A stretch of DNA of 39,534 bases, from positions 1-39,534 of the forward strand of contig NZ_JANYUY010000066.1 of NCBI RefSeq assembly GCF_025060755.1, read 5' to 3'. How positions within the stretch are numbered: the first letter of the stretch is position 1; each line of letters opens with the position of its first letter. Made by a program: the position numbers and the translations under genes. This DNA comes from Paenibacillus doosanensis (lineage in GTDB: Bacteria > Bacillota > Bacilli > Paenibacillales > NBRC-103111). The notes below the pieces were generated by a model. That model made no database searches. It was given only the letters and a program-made list of their open reading frames with translations, and was not told where the DNA came from. Shown here piece after piece: positions 30,545-38,974 of this stretch.

Positions 30545-32107
30545 TTAAATTTCGCGGTACTCGAACCAGTCAAAATCGGCGTAAGCTTCGCTCGCTTGCC
30601 CTTCGCTGCTGGCGAACAGCCCGATATAAGCGCCGATAAAGCCTCCGGCTACATCTGTGCTCAAGATCGTGCCGTCCGCATTCTCGGCCAGCGTGTGCCA
30701 TACTTCCGCCTCGGTGCCGTAGTAGAAATGGTAAGCTTGACCTACCGCTTCCACCTTCAAATACAGCCTGGACGCATCTACCGGACGCTCCGCCAATAGC
30801 CGCTCCTCGCCCGCCTTGCGCTCCACCAAACGGATGACGGTCCTAGCTTCGGTATAAGCGTGCTCCATCCGGAATTGATAGTCCTGGTTTTGCAGCAGAA
30901 CCGCTCCCGCCGTCTCTCCCTGGCGCCGCGGCTTAAATTCCATAACCGTCCGCATGGCAAAATTCATATGCTGCTGACGTCTTCCGACGAAGCTCGGATT
31001 GGCGCATTCCGTCATCCGCTCGGGCTTCAGCTTCAGCCGCAAATATCCCGGCCGTTCCGTCAAAGACCAATATTCGCCCCGCGGCGTGCGGATAAAATTC
31101 CACTGCAGCCCCAGCTTGGACGACTCGAAGTGGTCGCAAACCGGCTCCGACGGCCATCTATGCTCGGGCAGATTCGGCCGCGGCAGCTCCAGCTCGACGA
31201 TGCCTTTGCCCGGGTTGACAACCGGCCAGCCGCTTTCCCAGCGGAACGGAACGAGGAACGTCTCCCTGCCCAGGTTGCGAAAGTCCCCGCCGTAAGGACG
31301 CGAAGCGAGGCACACCATCCACCACTCGCCGTTCTCGGTTTCGACGATATCGGCATGACCTACGTTCGTGATCGGATAGCCTCTGCCCAGATGACGGTGC
31401 GTCAAGATCGGGTTCATTTTGCAGTTCTCGTAAGGCCCCGTTATCGACTCGCTCCTCGCGATCGTCACCGAATGCGTGAAGCCAGTCCCGCCTTCTGCGA
31501 TAAGCAGGTAATAATAGCCGTTGATTTTGTACAGATGCGGGCCTTCCTGCGCGTGAATCTGCTTCAGCGCTCCGTCCCATAAGCTGTATTTCGGCCCGAC
31601 GAGCCGATGATGCTCCAGATCGAGCTCCTGCAGCCAAATTTCCATATGCTTCGGATACTGCTGTCCTTCCGGCGGCATCCGGTTCGCCATCACATACGCC
31701 TTGCCGTCCTCGTCGAAAAACAAGGACGGATCGATGCCCGGCGCGTCCGGCAGCCAATGCGGGTCGGACCAGGGGCCGGTGGGGTTTTCGGCGGTTACGT
31801 AAAAATTGCGGCGGGCTCCGGTGGCGCTGACGACGAACGTCGTGATCATGTAAAAGATGCCGTTATGGTGCCGGATCGTTGCGGCGTAAATGCCTTTGGA
31901 GGACGGCGTTTCATCCAAATCCAGCTGCGACGGGCGGTCCAGCACATGGCCGAGCTGCCGCCAATGAACGAGATCTTTGCTGTGGAAGATGGGAACTCCC
32001 GGAAAATATTCAAAAGAGGAGGTGACCATATAATAGTCCTCTCCTACTCTGCAAATCGACGGATCAGGGTAAAAACCAGGTAAAACCGGATTGCGGAACG
32101 TTTCCAT
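30545..32107 (-). CDS. GH43 family glycosidase (beta-xylosidase/arabinofuranosidase type), second copy
   Basis: The protein has 520 residues from ATG 32107 (METFRNPVLPG); AAAGGAG lies 12 bases upstream, and an ATG at 32152 without a ribosome site is also in frame. The GH43 triad is intact: D15 in GFYPDPSIC, Asp in PGIDPSLFFDEDG, and Glu in AQEGPHLYK. The C-terminal beta-sandwich domain starts near residue 330 (NFIRTPRGEYWSLTERPGYL). Cytoplasmic, no signal peptide. It resembles XynB-type xylosidases acting on xylo-oligosaccharides. A cre-like element lies upstream. Together with the toroid gene and the first GH43 it forms a carbohydrate operon. Confidence 0.92.
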   Translation of the reverse strand: METFRNPVLPGFYPDPSICRVGEDYYMVTSSFEYFPGVPIFHSKDLVHWRQLGHVLDRPSQLDLDETPSSKGIYAATIRHHNGIFYMITTFVVSATGARRNFYVTAENPTGPWSDPHWLPDAPGIDPSLFFDEDGKAYVMANRMPPEGQQYPKHMEIWLQELDLEHHRLVGPKYSLWDGALKQIHAQEGPHLYKINGYYYLLIAEGGTGFTHSVTIARSESITGPYENCKMNPILTHRHLGRGYPITNVGHADIVETENGEWWMVCLASRPYGGDFRNLGRETFLVPFRWESGWPVVNPGKGIVELELPRPNLPEHRWPSEPVCDHFESSKLGLQWNFIRTPRGEYWSLTERPGYLRLKLKPERMTECANPSFVGRRQQHMNFAMRTVMEFKPRRQGETAGAVLLQNQDYQFRMEHAYTEARTVIRLVERKAGEERLLAERPVDASRLYLKVEAVGQAYHFYYGTEAEVWHTLAENADGTILSTDVAGGFIGAYIGLFASSEGQASEAYADFDWFEYREI

Positions 32108-32193
32108 AGGCTTATTGCTCTCCTTTGCTGTCTTTCTTGACGCTTTGTTCATTCTAGTACAATGAATAGCTCGATTCTATATAAAACCATGTC

Positions 32194-32207
32194 GAAAAGC
32201 GCTTAAA
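32194..32207 (-). promoter_or_regulatory. Possible CcpA cre-like site upstream of the second GH43 gene
   Basis: Minus-strand TTTAAGCGCTTTTC has the AAGCGCTT core and 11 of 14 cre positions. It lies about 85 bases upstream of the start. Weak on its own; supported by similar sites at 29316 and 35055. Confidence 0.3.
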
Positions 32208-32252
32208 ATTTCATTTTTTTGTCCTATTATCCTGCGTCCGACCCGGTTCAAA

Positions 32253-32282
32253 CAAACAAGCCCAGGCTGCATTTGGGCCTGA
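32253..32282 (-). terminator. Terminator of the VanZ-RDD gene
   Basis: Minus-strand AGGCCCA...TGGGCTT stem (about 32280-32258) followed by GTTTGTTTG, 12 bases past the stop codon. Confidence 0.6.
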
Positions 32283-32293
32283 GCTTGCATCAT

Positions 32294-33376
32294 TTATACG
32301 ATAATATGCTTCGTCCTGCTGATCGCTTCGTAAAATAAGCCTTTATCGCGGCGGTATAACCTGCGCAGCAGGTGAAAGCCGAGCAGGATGTCGATCCCTA
32401 GCGTGAATAACGCCAAGAAAACGGCCATGTCGTCCGGCACGGCTTGTTTGGCGGCCAGCGCCGTCAGAACGTGCAGGCCGCCGATTGCGGCATACAGCAG
32501 TCCGTATCGCATCAGCAGCTCCTGAAGCCGGATATGCTCATGCTGTCCTTTCAGACGGATTCGGACGATATATTTGCCGAACGTGTAACCGTTCGTCGCA
32601 TACGGAACGCCGATAAAATATATCAGCACGAACGCCAGCATATACAGCGGACGCCCCACCACGAGCAAAAACGCCGCAAACGGAAGCAGAACCACCCAAT
32701 CGATCTGGAAAGCAACGAAGCGGCGGATATAGCCGACACGCCTGGAGGATAAATCCACATTGCGGTCCAGTTGTCCAATATCAGGCAGCCGGCTGGCAAA
32801 CAACCGGCCCATTCCGTAGCCGATCCAGCCTCCGAGCGTATTCAGCAGCAGATCGTCGACGTCGAATATCCGGTAAGGGCAATCGTAAATACCGTACAGA
32901 CCGGTTAACTGCGTCGTTTCAAAAAACAGCGAAAGCACTAAAGCCGCGGAGACCGTCTGCCAACCGCTGCGCCGGAAATAATATTGCAGAAACAGCCCCA
33001 AAGGAACGAGCAGCAGCACGTTAAACACAACCTGCAGCACGGCACGCTCTTGAATGAGCAGCAAATAAGTGGAAGGCTGATCGAATCGTACGCGGGTCTC
33101 CCTCAAGAAATCGTTGACGAATTGCAGCGGAACCGGCTGAATGTACGATTTGCCCGGTCCCGTGCATGTATGAACCGTATCCGGCAGCGGCAAAATGACC
33201 AAGTAATAAGCGGTAATCATATAAAGCAGCAAAGCGTACATCGCAAAGCCGCGAAAACCGTTCACATAGCCGTATTTGCGGTATTGGACGATAAGAAACG
33301 GCAGCGTGAACAGCAGCGCGGCCAGCGGAAACGTTAGCAGAGCATAGCGGATAGGGAATAAATAAGATTCCAGCAT
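32294..33376 (-). CDS. VanZ-RDD fusion membrane protein
   Basis: This 360-residue protein has about eight membrane helices. The N-terminal 205 residues are a VanZ domain, with four helices and the conserved blocks YLVILPLP, LLLVPLGLFLQYYFRR, LFFETTQLTGLYGIYDCPYR and FDVDDLLLNTLGGWIGYG. From about 225 an RDD domain follows (RRFVAFQIDWVVLLPF, FGKYIVRIRL, FYEAISRT). VanZ confers low-level teicoplanin resistance in enterococci; RDD proteins are linked to transport or stress. Function here is unknown. ATG at 33376 has AGGTGC upstream. It lies between two glycan operons with its own terminator, so it may be unrelated to sugar use. Confidence 0.85.
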   Translation of the reverse strand: MLESYLFPIRYALLTFPLAALLFTLPFLIVQYRKYGYVNGFRGFAMYALLLYMITAYYLVILPLPDTVHTCTGPGKSYIQPVPLQFVNDFLRETRVRFDQPSTYLLLIQERAVLQVVFNVLLLVPLGLFLQYYFRRSGWQTVSAALVLSLFFETTQLTGLYGIYDCPYRIFDVDDLLLNTLGGWIGYGMGRLFASRLPDIGQLDRNVDLSSRRVGYIRRFVAFQIDWVVLLPFAAFLLVVGRPLYMLAFVLIYFIGVPYATNGYTFGKYIVRIRLKGQHEHIRLQELLMRYGLLYAAIGGLHVLTALAAKQAVPDDMAVFLALFTLGIDILLGFHLLRRLYRRDKGLFYEAISRTKHIIV

Positions 33377-33521
33377 AGCAGCAGCACCTGTCGGTTAGGA
33401 TTGTCGATTTCTGACATAAACTCCCCTTATTGTATGCTGCTGCGCAAATTCTATAAACCGTCCCGAGACCGGCCGGCTCCCCGACTTAAGTCTTGGGCTA
33501 TCCGTCATCCAGGCATTAAGT

Positions 33522-34703
33522 TTAGAATGTCGGTCCGATCCTCCATATTCCGAAATCATGCTGCTTCAATATTTCCGATTTGGTCAGCTTGCCCGAGCAA
33601 ACTTCAATAATTTCTTCGAAGATGCGGTCGCCTACCGATTCGATCGTTTCCGTGCCGTCAATGATCGTCCCGGCGTTCAGATCGATATTATCGCTCATTT
33701 TCTCGAAAATGCTCGTGTTCGTCGCAATCTTGATCACCGGCGCGATCGGCGAGCCCGTCGGGGTGCCGCGGCCCGTCGTAAACAGCACGATTTGCGAGCC
33801 TCCCGCTACCATACCGGTCAGCTGTTCGATATCATGGCCGGGCGTATCCATCCATACCAATCCGCGCCGGGTCGGGCGCTCCGCATAATCGATCAGCTCC
33901 TGCAATGGGCGGGTTCCCGACTTGTTGGCCGCGCCCAGTGATTTCTCCTCCAGCGAGCTGATGCCGCCTTTAATATTGCCGGGGCTCGGATTGCCCGTGC
34001 GAATATCGACGTTCATCGCGAAGGCCCGCTTCTCCATCGCCTCGATCACTTGATACACCCGTTTGGCCACCTGATCGTCCACCGCCCGGTTCGCCAGCAG
34101 ATGCTCCGCTCCGATCAGCTCCGTCGTCTCGGCGAGAATGGACGTTCCGCCGTGATCGACAATCCGGTCGCTGCAGACGCCGACGGCTGGGTTGGCGGAC
34201 AAGCCCGAACAGGCGTCGGAGCCGCCGCATTCGGTGCCTACGATCAGTTCGCCGAAGTCGCATTCCACCCGCCGCTGACGCGACGCCTCCTGCACCATTC
34301 GCGCCGCGGCGCGGGCCGCTTCGGCGACCGTGAACAGCGTGCCGCCGTGATCTTGGATCGAGATCACTTCCAGCGGCTTGCCGGTTTTACGCACCTCCGC
34401 GGCAACGCTGCGGGCTTGATGCGTCTCGCAGCCGAGCCCGAGCACGATGACGCCGTATACGTTCGGATTGGCGGCGCTTCCGACATACGTGCGGAACGTT
34501 TGCTCGTAATCGACCCCGACCTGGGCGCAGCCGTGCTGATGGATGAAGCTGACGGTTCCCTGCACAAGCTCCGTCACCCTCGCCGCCGTCTGCGTGGCGC
34601 AGACGATCGTCGGCAAAATCAGCACATGATTGCGGACGCCGACACCCCCGTCGGGCCTGCGGTATCCCCAAAACGTTCTGCGAAGCGATTCAGATGGCTT
34701 CAT
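33522..34703 (-). CDS. UxaA family dehydratase, large subunit (altronate/galactarate dehydratase C-terminal domain)
   Basis: This 393-residue protein matches the large domain of UxaA/GarD sugar-acid dehydratases: GYRRPDGGVGVRNHVLILP, HQHGCAQVG, GLGCETHQ, IVGTECGGSDACSGLSANPA, LVWMDTPGHDIEQLTGMVAG and FTTGRGTPTGSP. The conserved cysteines and histidines bind the catalytic metal. It removes water from an aldonate or aldarate (altronate, galactarate or a relative) to give a 2-keto-3-deoxy product. ATG at 34703 follows AAGGGGGG and overlaps the small-subunit gene by 14 bases. In E. coli both parts are one chain; here they are split. Confidence 0.9.
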   Translation of the reverse strand: MKPSESLRRTFWGYRRPDGGVGVRNHVLILPTIVCATQTAARVTELVQGTVSFIHQHGCAQVGVDYEQTFRTYVGSAANPNVYGVIVLGLGCETHQARSVAAEVRKTGKPLEVISIQDHGGTLFTVAEAARAAARMVQEASRQRRVECDFGELIVGTECGGSDACSGLSANPAVGVCSDRIVDHGGTSILAETTELIGAEHLLANRAVDDQVAKRVYQVIEAMEKRAFAMNVDIRTGNPSPGNIKGGISSLEEKSLGAANKSGTRPLQELIDYAERPTRRGLVWMDTPGHDIEQLTGMVAGGSQIVLFTTGRGTPTGSPIAPVIKIATNTSIFEKMSDNIDLNAGTIIDGTETIESVGDRIFEEIIEVCSGKLTKSEILKQHDFGIWRIGPTF

Positions 34704-34992
34704 GTCTGTCCCCCCTTCCTCTCTTGCCTTCCAGGTTGTGAATATGCACGTGCTCGCCGCGGCGTATGCTGCGGGTGGCGGCTCCGATCACTTCGCCGTA
34801 CTTGATAATATCGTCTCCCGCTTCCATAGGCACGACGGCGAATTTATGACCGAACTCGATCGTCTCCAGCAGCGTAACCTCCAGTTCCTTGCCCTGGCTG
34901 CTGACCGTAAGCGTCGTTCCTGCCGGAATCTGGCTTAAAGCGACGGCCACCTTGTCCTGCGGCTTCATCATGACCGTATGATACGTCGTCAA
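34690..34992 (-). CDS. UxaA family dehydratase, small subunit (SAF domain)
   Basis: This 100-residue SAF-type beta-clip domain equals the N-terminus of altronate dehydratase. The stretch DKVAVALSQIPAGTTLTV, the strands KFAVVPMEAGDDIIKYGEVI and IRRGEHVHIHNLE are typical. It should pair with the large subunit and may gate substrate access. The start is TTG at 34992: AAAAGGAGG stands nine bases upstream. A cre site 63 bases upstream points to catabolite control of the pair. No uronate isomerase or reductase gene is adjacent. Confidence 0.9.
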   Translation of the reverse strand: MTTYHTVMMKPQDKVAVALSQIPAGTTLTVSSQGKELEVTLLETIEFGHKFAVVPMEAGDDIIKYGEVIGAATRSIRRGEHVHIHNLEGKRGRGDRHEAI

Positions 34993-35054
34993 TCAGTCCG
35001 ACCTCCTTTTAACGGATTGGTTGAAGCTGTTATTGCGCTGGCATAAGCGTTACT

Positions 35055-35068
35055 GTTTACGCTTTCAT
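35055..35068 (-). promoter_or_regulatory. CcpA cre site upstream of the UxaA pair
   Basis: Minus-strand TGAAAGCGTAAACA matches TGWAARCGYTWNCW at 13 of 14 positions. It overlaps an inverted repeat AAGCGT-N8-ACGCTT that could also serve a LacI- or GntR-type local regulator. Confidence 0.6.
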
Positions 35069-35133
35069 CACCTATTCTCCGCCGTCCCCGTTTATTCCTA
35101 CTTTTTCCTGAAAAATACCTGTGCTCCGGTTAA

Positions 35134-35173
35134 AACAAAACAAGCAGCTACCCGGTTGGCGGATAACTGCTTG
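35134..35173 (-). terminator. Terminator after the propeller glycosidase-like gene
   Basis: CAAGCAG / CTGCTTG stem (35141-35147 and 35167-35173). On the minus strand it is followed by TTTTGTTTTAACC, 36 bases past the stop. Confidence 0.7.
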
Positions 35174-35208
35174 CCTATGATGCGGCGGATAAGCTTCCGC
35201 CTTATCTT

Positions 35209-36243
35209 CTACTCCCCGATCGGGATGCACATATTCCACGTACGCGTCGCCTGCTGGAACCCTCCCGGGCCGTTTGCGACCGCGGCGAACAAATGCGTCG
35301 GCTTTCCGTCCTGGAACAGCAGGAACGGCCTCTCCAGACTGCCCATCGTCTGCACGGTGCCGTCCTCCCAAGCGACCGTTCGCGAGTACGCTTTGGGCGA
35401 TTCGCTGAACGCCCATTGCTGTCCGTCCTTGGAGTACGCATGCACGCCTCCGTGCTTTTCGCCGCAGATCGTCCCTTCCATATCTTTGGCGATCAGCTCG
35501 TAGCCGTTCGGCGTTTTCCAAATGAACGGGTCCTCGATATGGAACCGCTCGGGCGAAAACAGCGGCTCATCGGAATTCCGCACATAGGGGCCCTCGTAAT
35601 GGGCGGCCTTGGCCACGCCGATGGTCATCTTGCCGTGCACATGGCCTTCATATTTCCTCGCTTTGTATACGAGCAGCACCGAGCCGTCTTCATGCACGCA
35701 CGGCGCCGGGTTGGACGTCAGGAAGCTGTCGAATTTGTCCGGGCGCGTCGGCAGGATCGGGTTGTCCGAGCGCTTCCACGGGCCGAACACGCTCTTCGAC
35801 GTCGCCAGACCGACCCGCTTGTTGGCGCGCCCTACGATGCAGCGCGGATCGTCCAGACCGACAGTCTCGCCCGGCGCAGGCTCCGGCAGCGGATGGGTCG
35901 AGCCCATATAGTAGAGCAGGTACGTATCGCCGCACTTCGTAATATGCGGATTATGCGTGCTCCGGCCGTCCCAATACTGAGCGCCTCTGGCCGGCAGCAC
36001 AACCTCCTGGAACTCGTAAGGCCCTTCCGGCGTATCCGATACGGCGCGCACAATCTCCGAAGCCATAATCCAGCCGGGATGCATGGGCAGCGTTTGCGGC
36101 CAGCGGGAGGCGAACATATGGAAGCGGCCGTCCTCGCCCTTAATTACCGATCCGCACCATACCCAGTAGCCTTCCATCCGGAAGCCGCCGTTCACGGGAG
36201 CCGGAAGCAGTTTTTCGCTTAAACGTTCAATCGTTGCAGACAT
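35209..36243 (-). CDS. Five-bladed beta-propeller glycoside hydrolase-like protein
   Basis: This 344-residue protein, without a signal peptide, has blades typical of clan GH-F/GH-J or GH117-like enzymes: FRMEGYWVWCGSVIKGEDG, GRSTHNPHITKCGDTYLLYY, RVGLATSKSVFGPWKR, LTSNPAPCVHEDGSVLLVY and RFHIEDPFIWKTPNGYELI. The E-D-P near 235 and the early D in WDGRSTHNP are the likely acid and base positions. It resembles GH43-like proteins annotated only as glycosyl hydrolase in Paenibacillus; the exact family is uncertain. ATG follows TTGGAGAG. It lies 25 bases after the solute-binding protein gene, forming an operon. Confidence 0.8.
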   Translation of the reverse strand: MSATIERLSEKLLPAPVNGGFRMEGYWVWCGSVIKGEDGRFHMFASRWPQTLPMHPGWIMASEIVRAVSDTPEGPYEFQEVVLPARGAQYWDGRSTHNPHITKCGDTYLLYYMGSTHPLPEPAPGETVGLDDPRCIVGRANKRVGLATSKSVFGPWKRSDNPILPTRPDKFDSFLTSNPAPCVHEDGSVLLVYKARKYEGHVHGKMTIGVAKAAHYEGPYVRNSDEPLFSPERFHIEDPFIWKTPNGYELIAKDMEGTICGEKHGGVHAYSKDGQQWAFSESPKAYSRTVAWEDGTVQTMGSLERPFLLFQDGKPTHLFAAVANGPGGFQQATRTWNMCIPIGE

Positions 36244-36268
36244 GGTATTCTCTCCAATCGGGTCTGTT

Positions 36269-37585
36269 TTATTTATTCAATTGCGCCTCGATATGCTTGT
36301 TCAATAATTCATCGGCTTCGCGCAGCGCCGTATTAATATCTTTTTCTTTATTGACAACGGCCTGGAACGCATTGCTCGTTATTTTATCGACTTCGCCCTC
36401 GTTCAAATATTTGATCGGCGTAATGACGGCCATCTTCGGCTTGGTCATCGCGATCAGGTTCTTTTCGCTAAATTCGGGGATGCCTTTGCCGAACTCATCC
36501 TTCACCTTCTGCGAGGTGAGCACCGTCATGCGCCCGTTGCGCACCATGTCGGTCTGCACTTCGTCGGACATCATCGTCTCCAGCACCTGAAACGCCGCGT
36601 CCTTGTTCGGGCTTTGCGCGGTAATCGCGAGAATCGGGCTGTCTACGCGGTGGGCAACGCCGGGCGCCTTTTTGTTGGAGGGGTAAGTGACGACGTCCCA
36701 CCTTACATCGGGCGCTTTCTTCAGCGCATTCAGCGTATTGCTGTAGCCGGCCAGCATGGCCAGCTCGCCTTTGATAAACGCCTGCTCGTTTTTGCCGTAG
36801 TTCAGCGTCTTGTAATCGCCGGCCGTCATCCCGGGAATGTCGTACAAGCTCTCCCACAGCTGGAACAGCTCCTTCCACGAGTCCGTGTTCAGCAGCGATT
36901 TGTTCGTTTGGAAATCGACATAAGGCAACGCCAGCTGCCGCGCGCCGCGGTACAGGAAATCCGCATATAGCCCGCGGTACTGCACGCCGTTGTCCATCTT
37001 TGTCATCTTGATCGACAAATCCCTCAGATCGTCCCAAGTCATGTTGTCCTGCGGGTACGGAATGCCCATCCGGTCGAACACGTCCTTGTTGTAAAATAAC
37101 CCGAACGGGTTATGATAAGCGGCAAAGCCTACCAAATAGCTCTGATTGCTGGCGATTTTGATCGTTTCCAACACTTCCGGAGCGATCCGGTTCACATCGA
37201 ACCGGTGCTTCTTGATCAAATCCTCGATGTTATACGTCAAACCGAGATCATTGATCGCGCTCAGATTCCCCGGATAATAGCCGACGATATCGGGGGTTGT
37301 GCCCGCGGAGAGAAGATCGGTTACGCTGCTCCCTTTTTCGGACGTATTGATCCTCTCCACCGTGATGTACGGATACTTCTTTTTAACCGGCTCCGTAATG
37401 TACTTGGCAAAATCCTCCTCCGTGAACATATTGTTGCTGACCGCGATTTTGATCGTGGCCGGTTCGGTTTGCACCGCTTCTTCTTTTTTCGACGTATCGC
37501 CCGGTGACGTGTCAGTGGAGCTGCAGCCGGATACGATAGACAAGGTTAGCAGCGGCGCCAGCCATAATCGGTATGAACTTCTCAA
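36269..37585 (-). CDS. Extracellular solute-binding lipoprotein (ABC sugar type)
   Basis: The protein has 438 residues from TTG 37585. That start gives a clean lipoprotein signal (RSSYRLWLAPLLTLSIVSGC, lipidated Cys in IVSGC) after an AAAGGCGGGTG-like site. TTG at 37639 with AAGGAG and ATG at 37657 are alternatives but add an acidic leader unlike a signal peptide. The mature part is a family-1 binding protein: TTPDIVGYYPGNLSAINDLG, NPFGLFYNKDVFDRMGIPYP, NMTWDDLRDLSIKM, EQAFIKGELAMLAGYSNTL and SPNKDAAFQVLETMMS. It would capture oligosaccharides outside the cell for an ABC importer. No permease or ATPase gene is present nearby. Divergent AraC gene at 37829. Confidence 0.87.
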   Translation of the reverse strand: MRSSYRLWLAPLLTLSIVSGCSSTDTSPGDTSKKEEAVQTEPATIKIAVSNNMFTEEDFAKYITEPVKKKYPYITVERINTSEKGSSVTDLLSAGTTPDIVGYYPGNLSAINDLGLTYNIEDLIKKHRFDVNRIAPEVLETIKIASNQSYLVGFAAYHNPFGLFYNKDVFDRMGIPYPQDNMTWDDLRDLSIKMTKMDNGVQYRGLYADFLYRGARQLALPYVDFQTNKSLLNTDSWKELFQLWESLYDIPGMTAGDYKTLNYGKNEQAFIKGELAMLAGYSNTLNALKKAPDVRWDVVTYPSNKKAPGVAHRVDSPILAITAQSPNKDAAFQVLETMMSDEVQTDMVRNGRMTVLTSQKVKDEFGKGIPEFSEKNLIAMTKPKMAVITPIKYLNEGEVDKITSNAFQAVVNKEKDINTALREADELLNKHIEAQLNK

Positions 37586-37736
37586 ACAATCCCCACCCGC
37601 CTTTTCATTGGACAAAATGTTCGGTTCATCGCTCGGCAATCTTGTATGCTCCTTCATTTAAACATAAGCGGCGCCGGGGACCTAGAGAAAATATCATTCG
37701 ATTTAAGTACAATATCAGACTTTTCGTTATGTATGA

Positions 37737-37776
37737 TTACTTGATTTTATCATTATTTAACGGGTAAAATAAATTC
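37737..37776 (+). promoter_or_regulatory. Possible promoter of the AraC gene
   Basis: TTGATT (about 37740), an 18-base spacer, then TAAAAT (about 37766) in an AT-rich stretch before the GTG at 37829. The 243-base gap 37586-37828 should also hold the divergent solute-binding-protein promoter, which I could not place. Confidence 0.35.
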
Positions 37777-37828
37777 TTGTATGAAATATTATACGCTTTC
37801 AATTTATTTTGAAGGGAAGGCTGCGCAA

Positions 37829-38698
37829 GTGGACTGTTTGGAGCTGCAAATACCGCCGATGCCGCAATATATAACCGTCGGCCATACGAAGCCGCGGGAA
37901 GGAACGCAGCATTTTGAGAGGAGCTTTCCGCTGTACGACATGATTCTGGTGAAAAGCGGCGCTTATTATATGACCGAGGACGAAGTTCCTTACGAGATCG
38001 GCGAGAACGGTTTTCTCGTGCTGGAGCCGCACCGGCTGCATAGAGGGCATCGGCCTTGCCCGGCGGGAACCGAGCTGTATTACTTGCACTTTCTGCATTC
38101 CAGCCCGCTGCGCACCGTACACGCCCAGGATATTCAATGGACGGCGGTATCCCCTTCCCCCACTTACCGGGATCAGGAGCCGCATCGTCAGCTGATGTAC
38201 CTCCCCAAATTCGCCCATGTGGAGCCCGACGAAGCATTCCCGCTGCTCGATCAGATGAAACAGCTGCACAGCCGGTTTTCCCCCGAAAATCATCTGCAGC
38301 TGCAGGCGCTGCTCGGCCAGTTCCTCGTCCTGCTGCAAAAACGGCTGCGCACGCAAACGTATTCGCGAAGCCAGAAGCTGAGCGAGCAAATCGTTCAATA
38401 CTTGTATGCGACCTGCTCCGAACCGTTCCGGCTCGATGACTTGTCCAAAAAATTCAATTTTCACATCGACTATTTATCCAAATGCTTGAAAAAGCATACC
38501 GGCATGACGCCGCTGCAATACGCCAACCGGATCAAAATCGAGAAAGCCAAATCGCTGCTGCAGCACTCGGATCTCCCTCTGAAGGAGATCGTCGCCCAGG
38601 TCGGGTTCGCCGACTATAACTACTTCTTGCGGGTGTTCCGCCAGCATACCGGCATCTCCCCGGCCAAATACCGCAACGGCTACCAGCATCGGAGCTAG
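37829..38698 (+). CDS. AraC family regulator divergent from the carbohydrate island
   Basis: The protein has 289 residues from GTG 37829, chosen because GAAGGGAAGG lies eight bases upstream; the frame reaches back to ATG 37781 without such a site. The N-terminal cupin sensor holds FPLYDMILVKSGAYYMTEDE and ENGFLVLEPHRLHRGHRPCP. The C-terminal double helix-turn-helix contains FRLDDLSKKFNFHIDYLSKC, HTGMTPLQYANRIKIEKAK and EIVAQVGFADYNYFLRVFRQ. It probably senses a sugar and activates the solute-binding, glycosidase and UxaA genes that start next to it (inference from divergence). Confidence 0.9.
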   Translation: MDCLELQIPPMPQYITVGHTKPREGTQHFERSFPLYDMILVKSGAYYMTEDEVPYEIGENGFLVLEPHRLHRGHRPCPAGTELYYLHFLHSSPLRTVHAQDIQWTAVSPSPTYRDQEPHRQLMYLPKFAHVEPDEAFPLLDQMKQLHSRFSPENHLQLQALLGQFLVLLQKRLRTQTYSRSQKLSEQIVQYLYATCSEPFRLDDLSKKFNFHIDYLSKCLKKHTGMTPLQYANRIKIEKAKSLLQHSDLPLKEIVAQVGFADYNYFLRVFRQHTGISPAKYRNGYQHRS

Positions 38699-38798
38699 GC
38701 ATGCGGGGGCAAGCGAGCAACTGCGGCTGGTTAGAGGTTGACCACCACCGCGCGGCTCCGGGTGCCTCAGCGGAGACCCGCCTCATATTCCCAAGCAG

Positions 38799-38840
38799 CA
38801 AAAAAGCGCACCGGCTATCCGTAAGACAGCGATGCGCTTT
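38799..38840 (-). terminator. Terminator of the VOC gene
   Basis: Minus-strand AAAGCGCA...TGCGCTTTTTT, an 8-bp stem around a GC-rich loop (38840-38800) with a run of six T. It lies 135 bases past the VOC stop. The DNA between, 38699-38798 and 38841-38974, holds no gene I can support. Confidence 0.75.
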
Positions 38841-38974
38841 GTATGGGTCGACGAACTTCTCGCCGCGGATTCGCTCGAACTCTCTAAGCAGCCTTTCGCT
38901 GCGATACCTTTCACAGCTCCAAGCCGCCTTCAGCTCACTGCAGCCGGGCCGAGCCCCCGTCAGCCTGCAATCCC

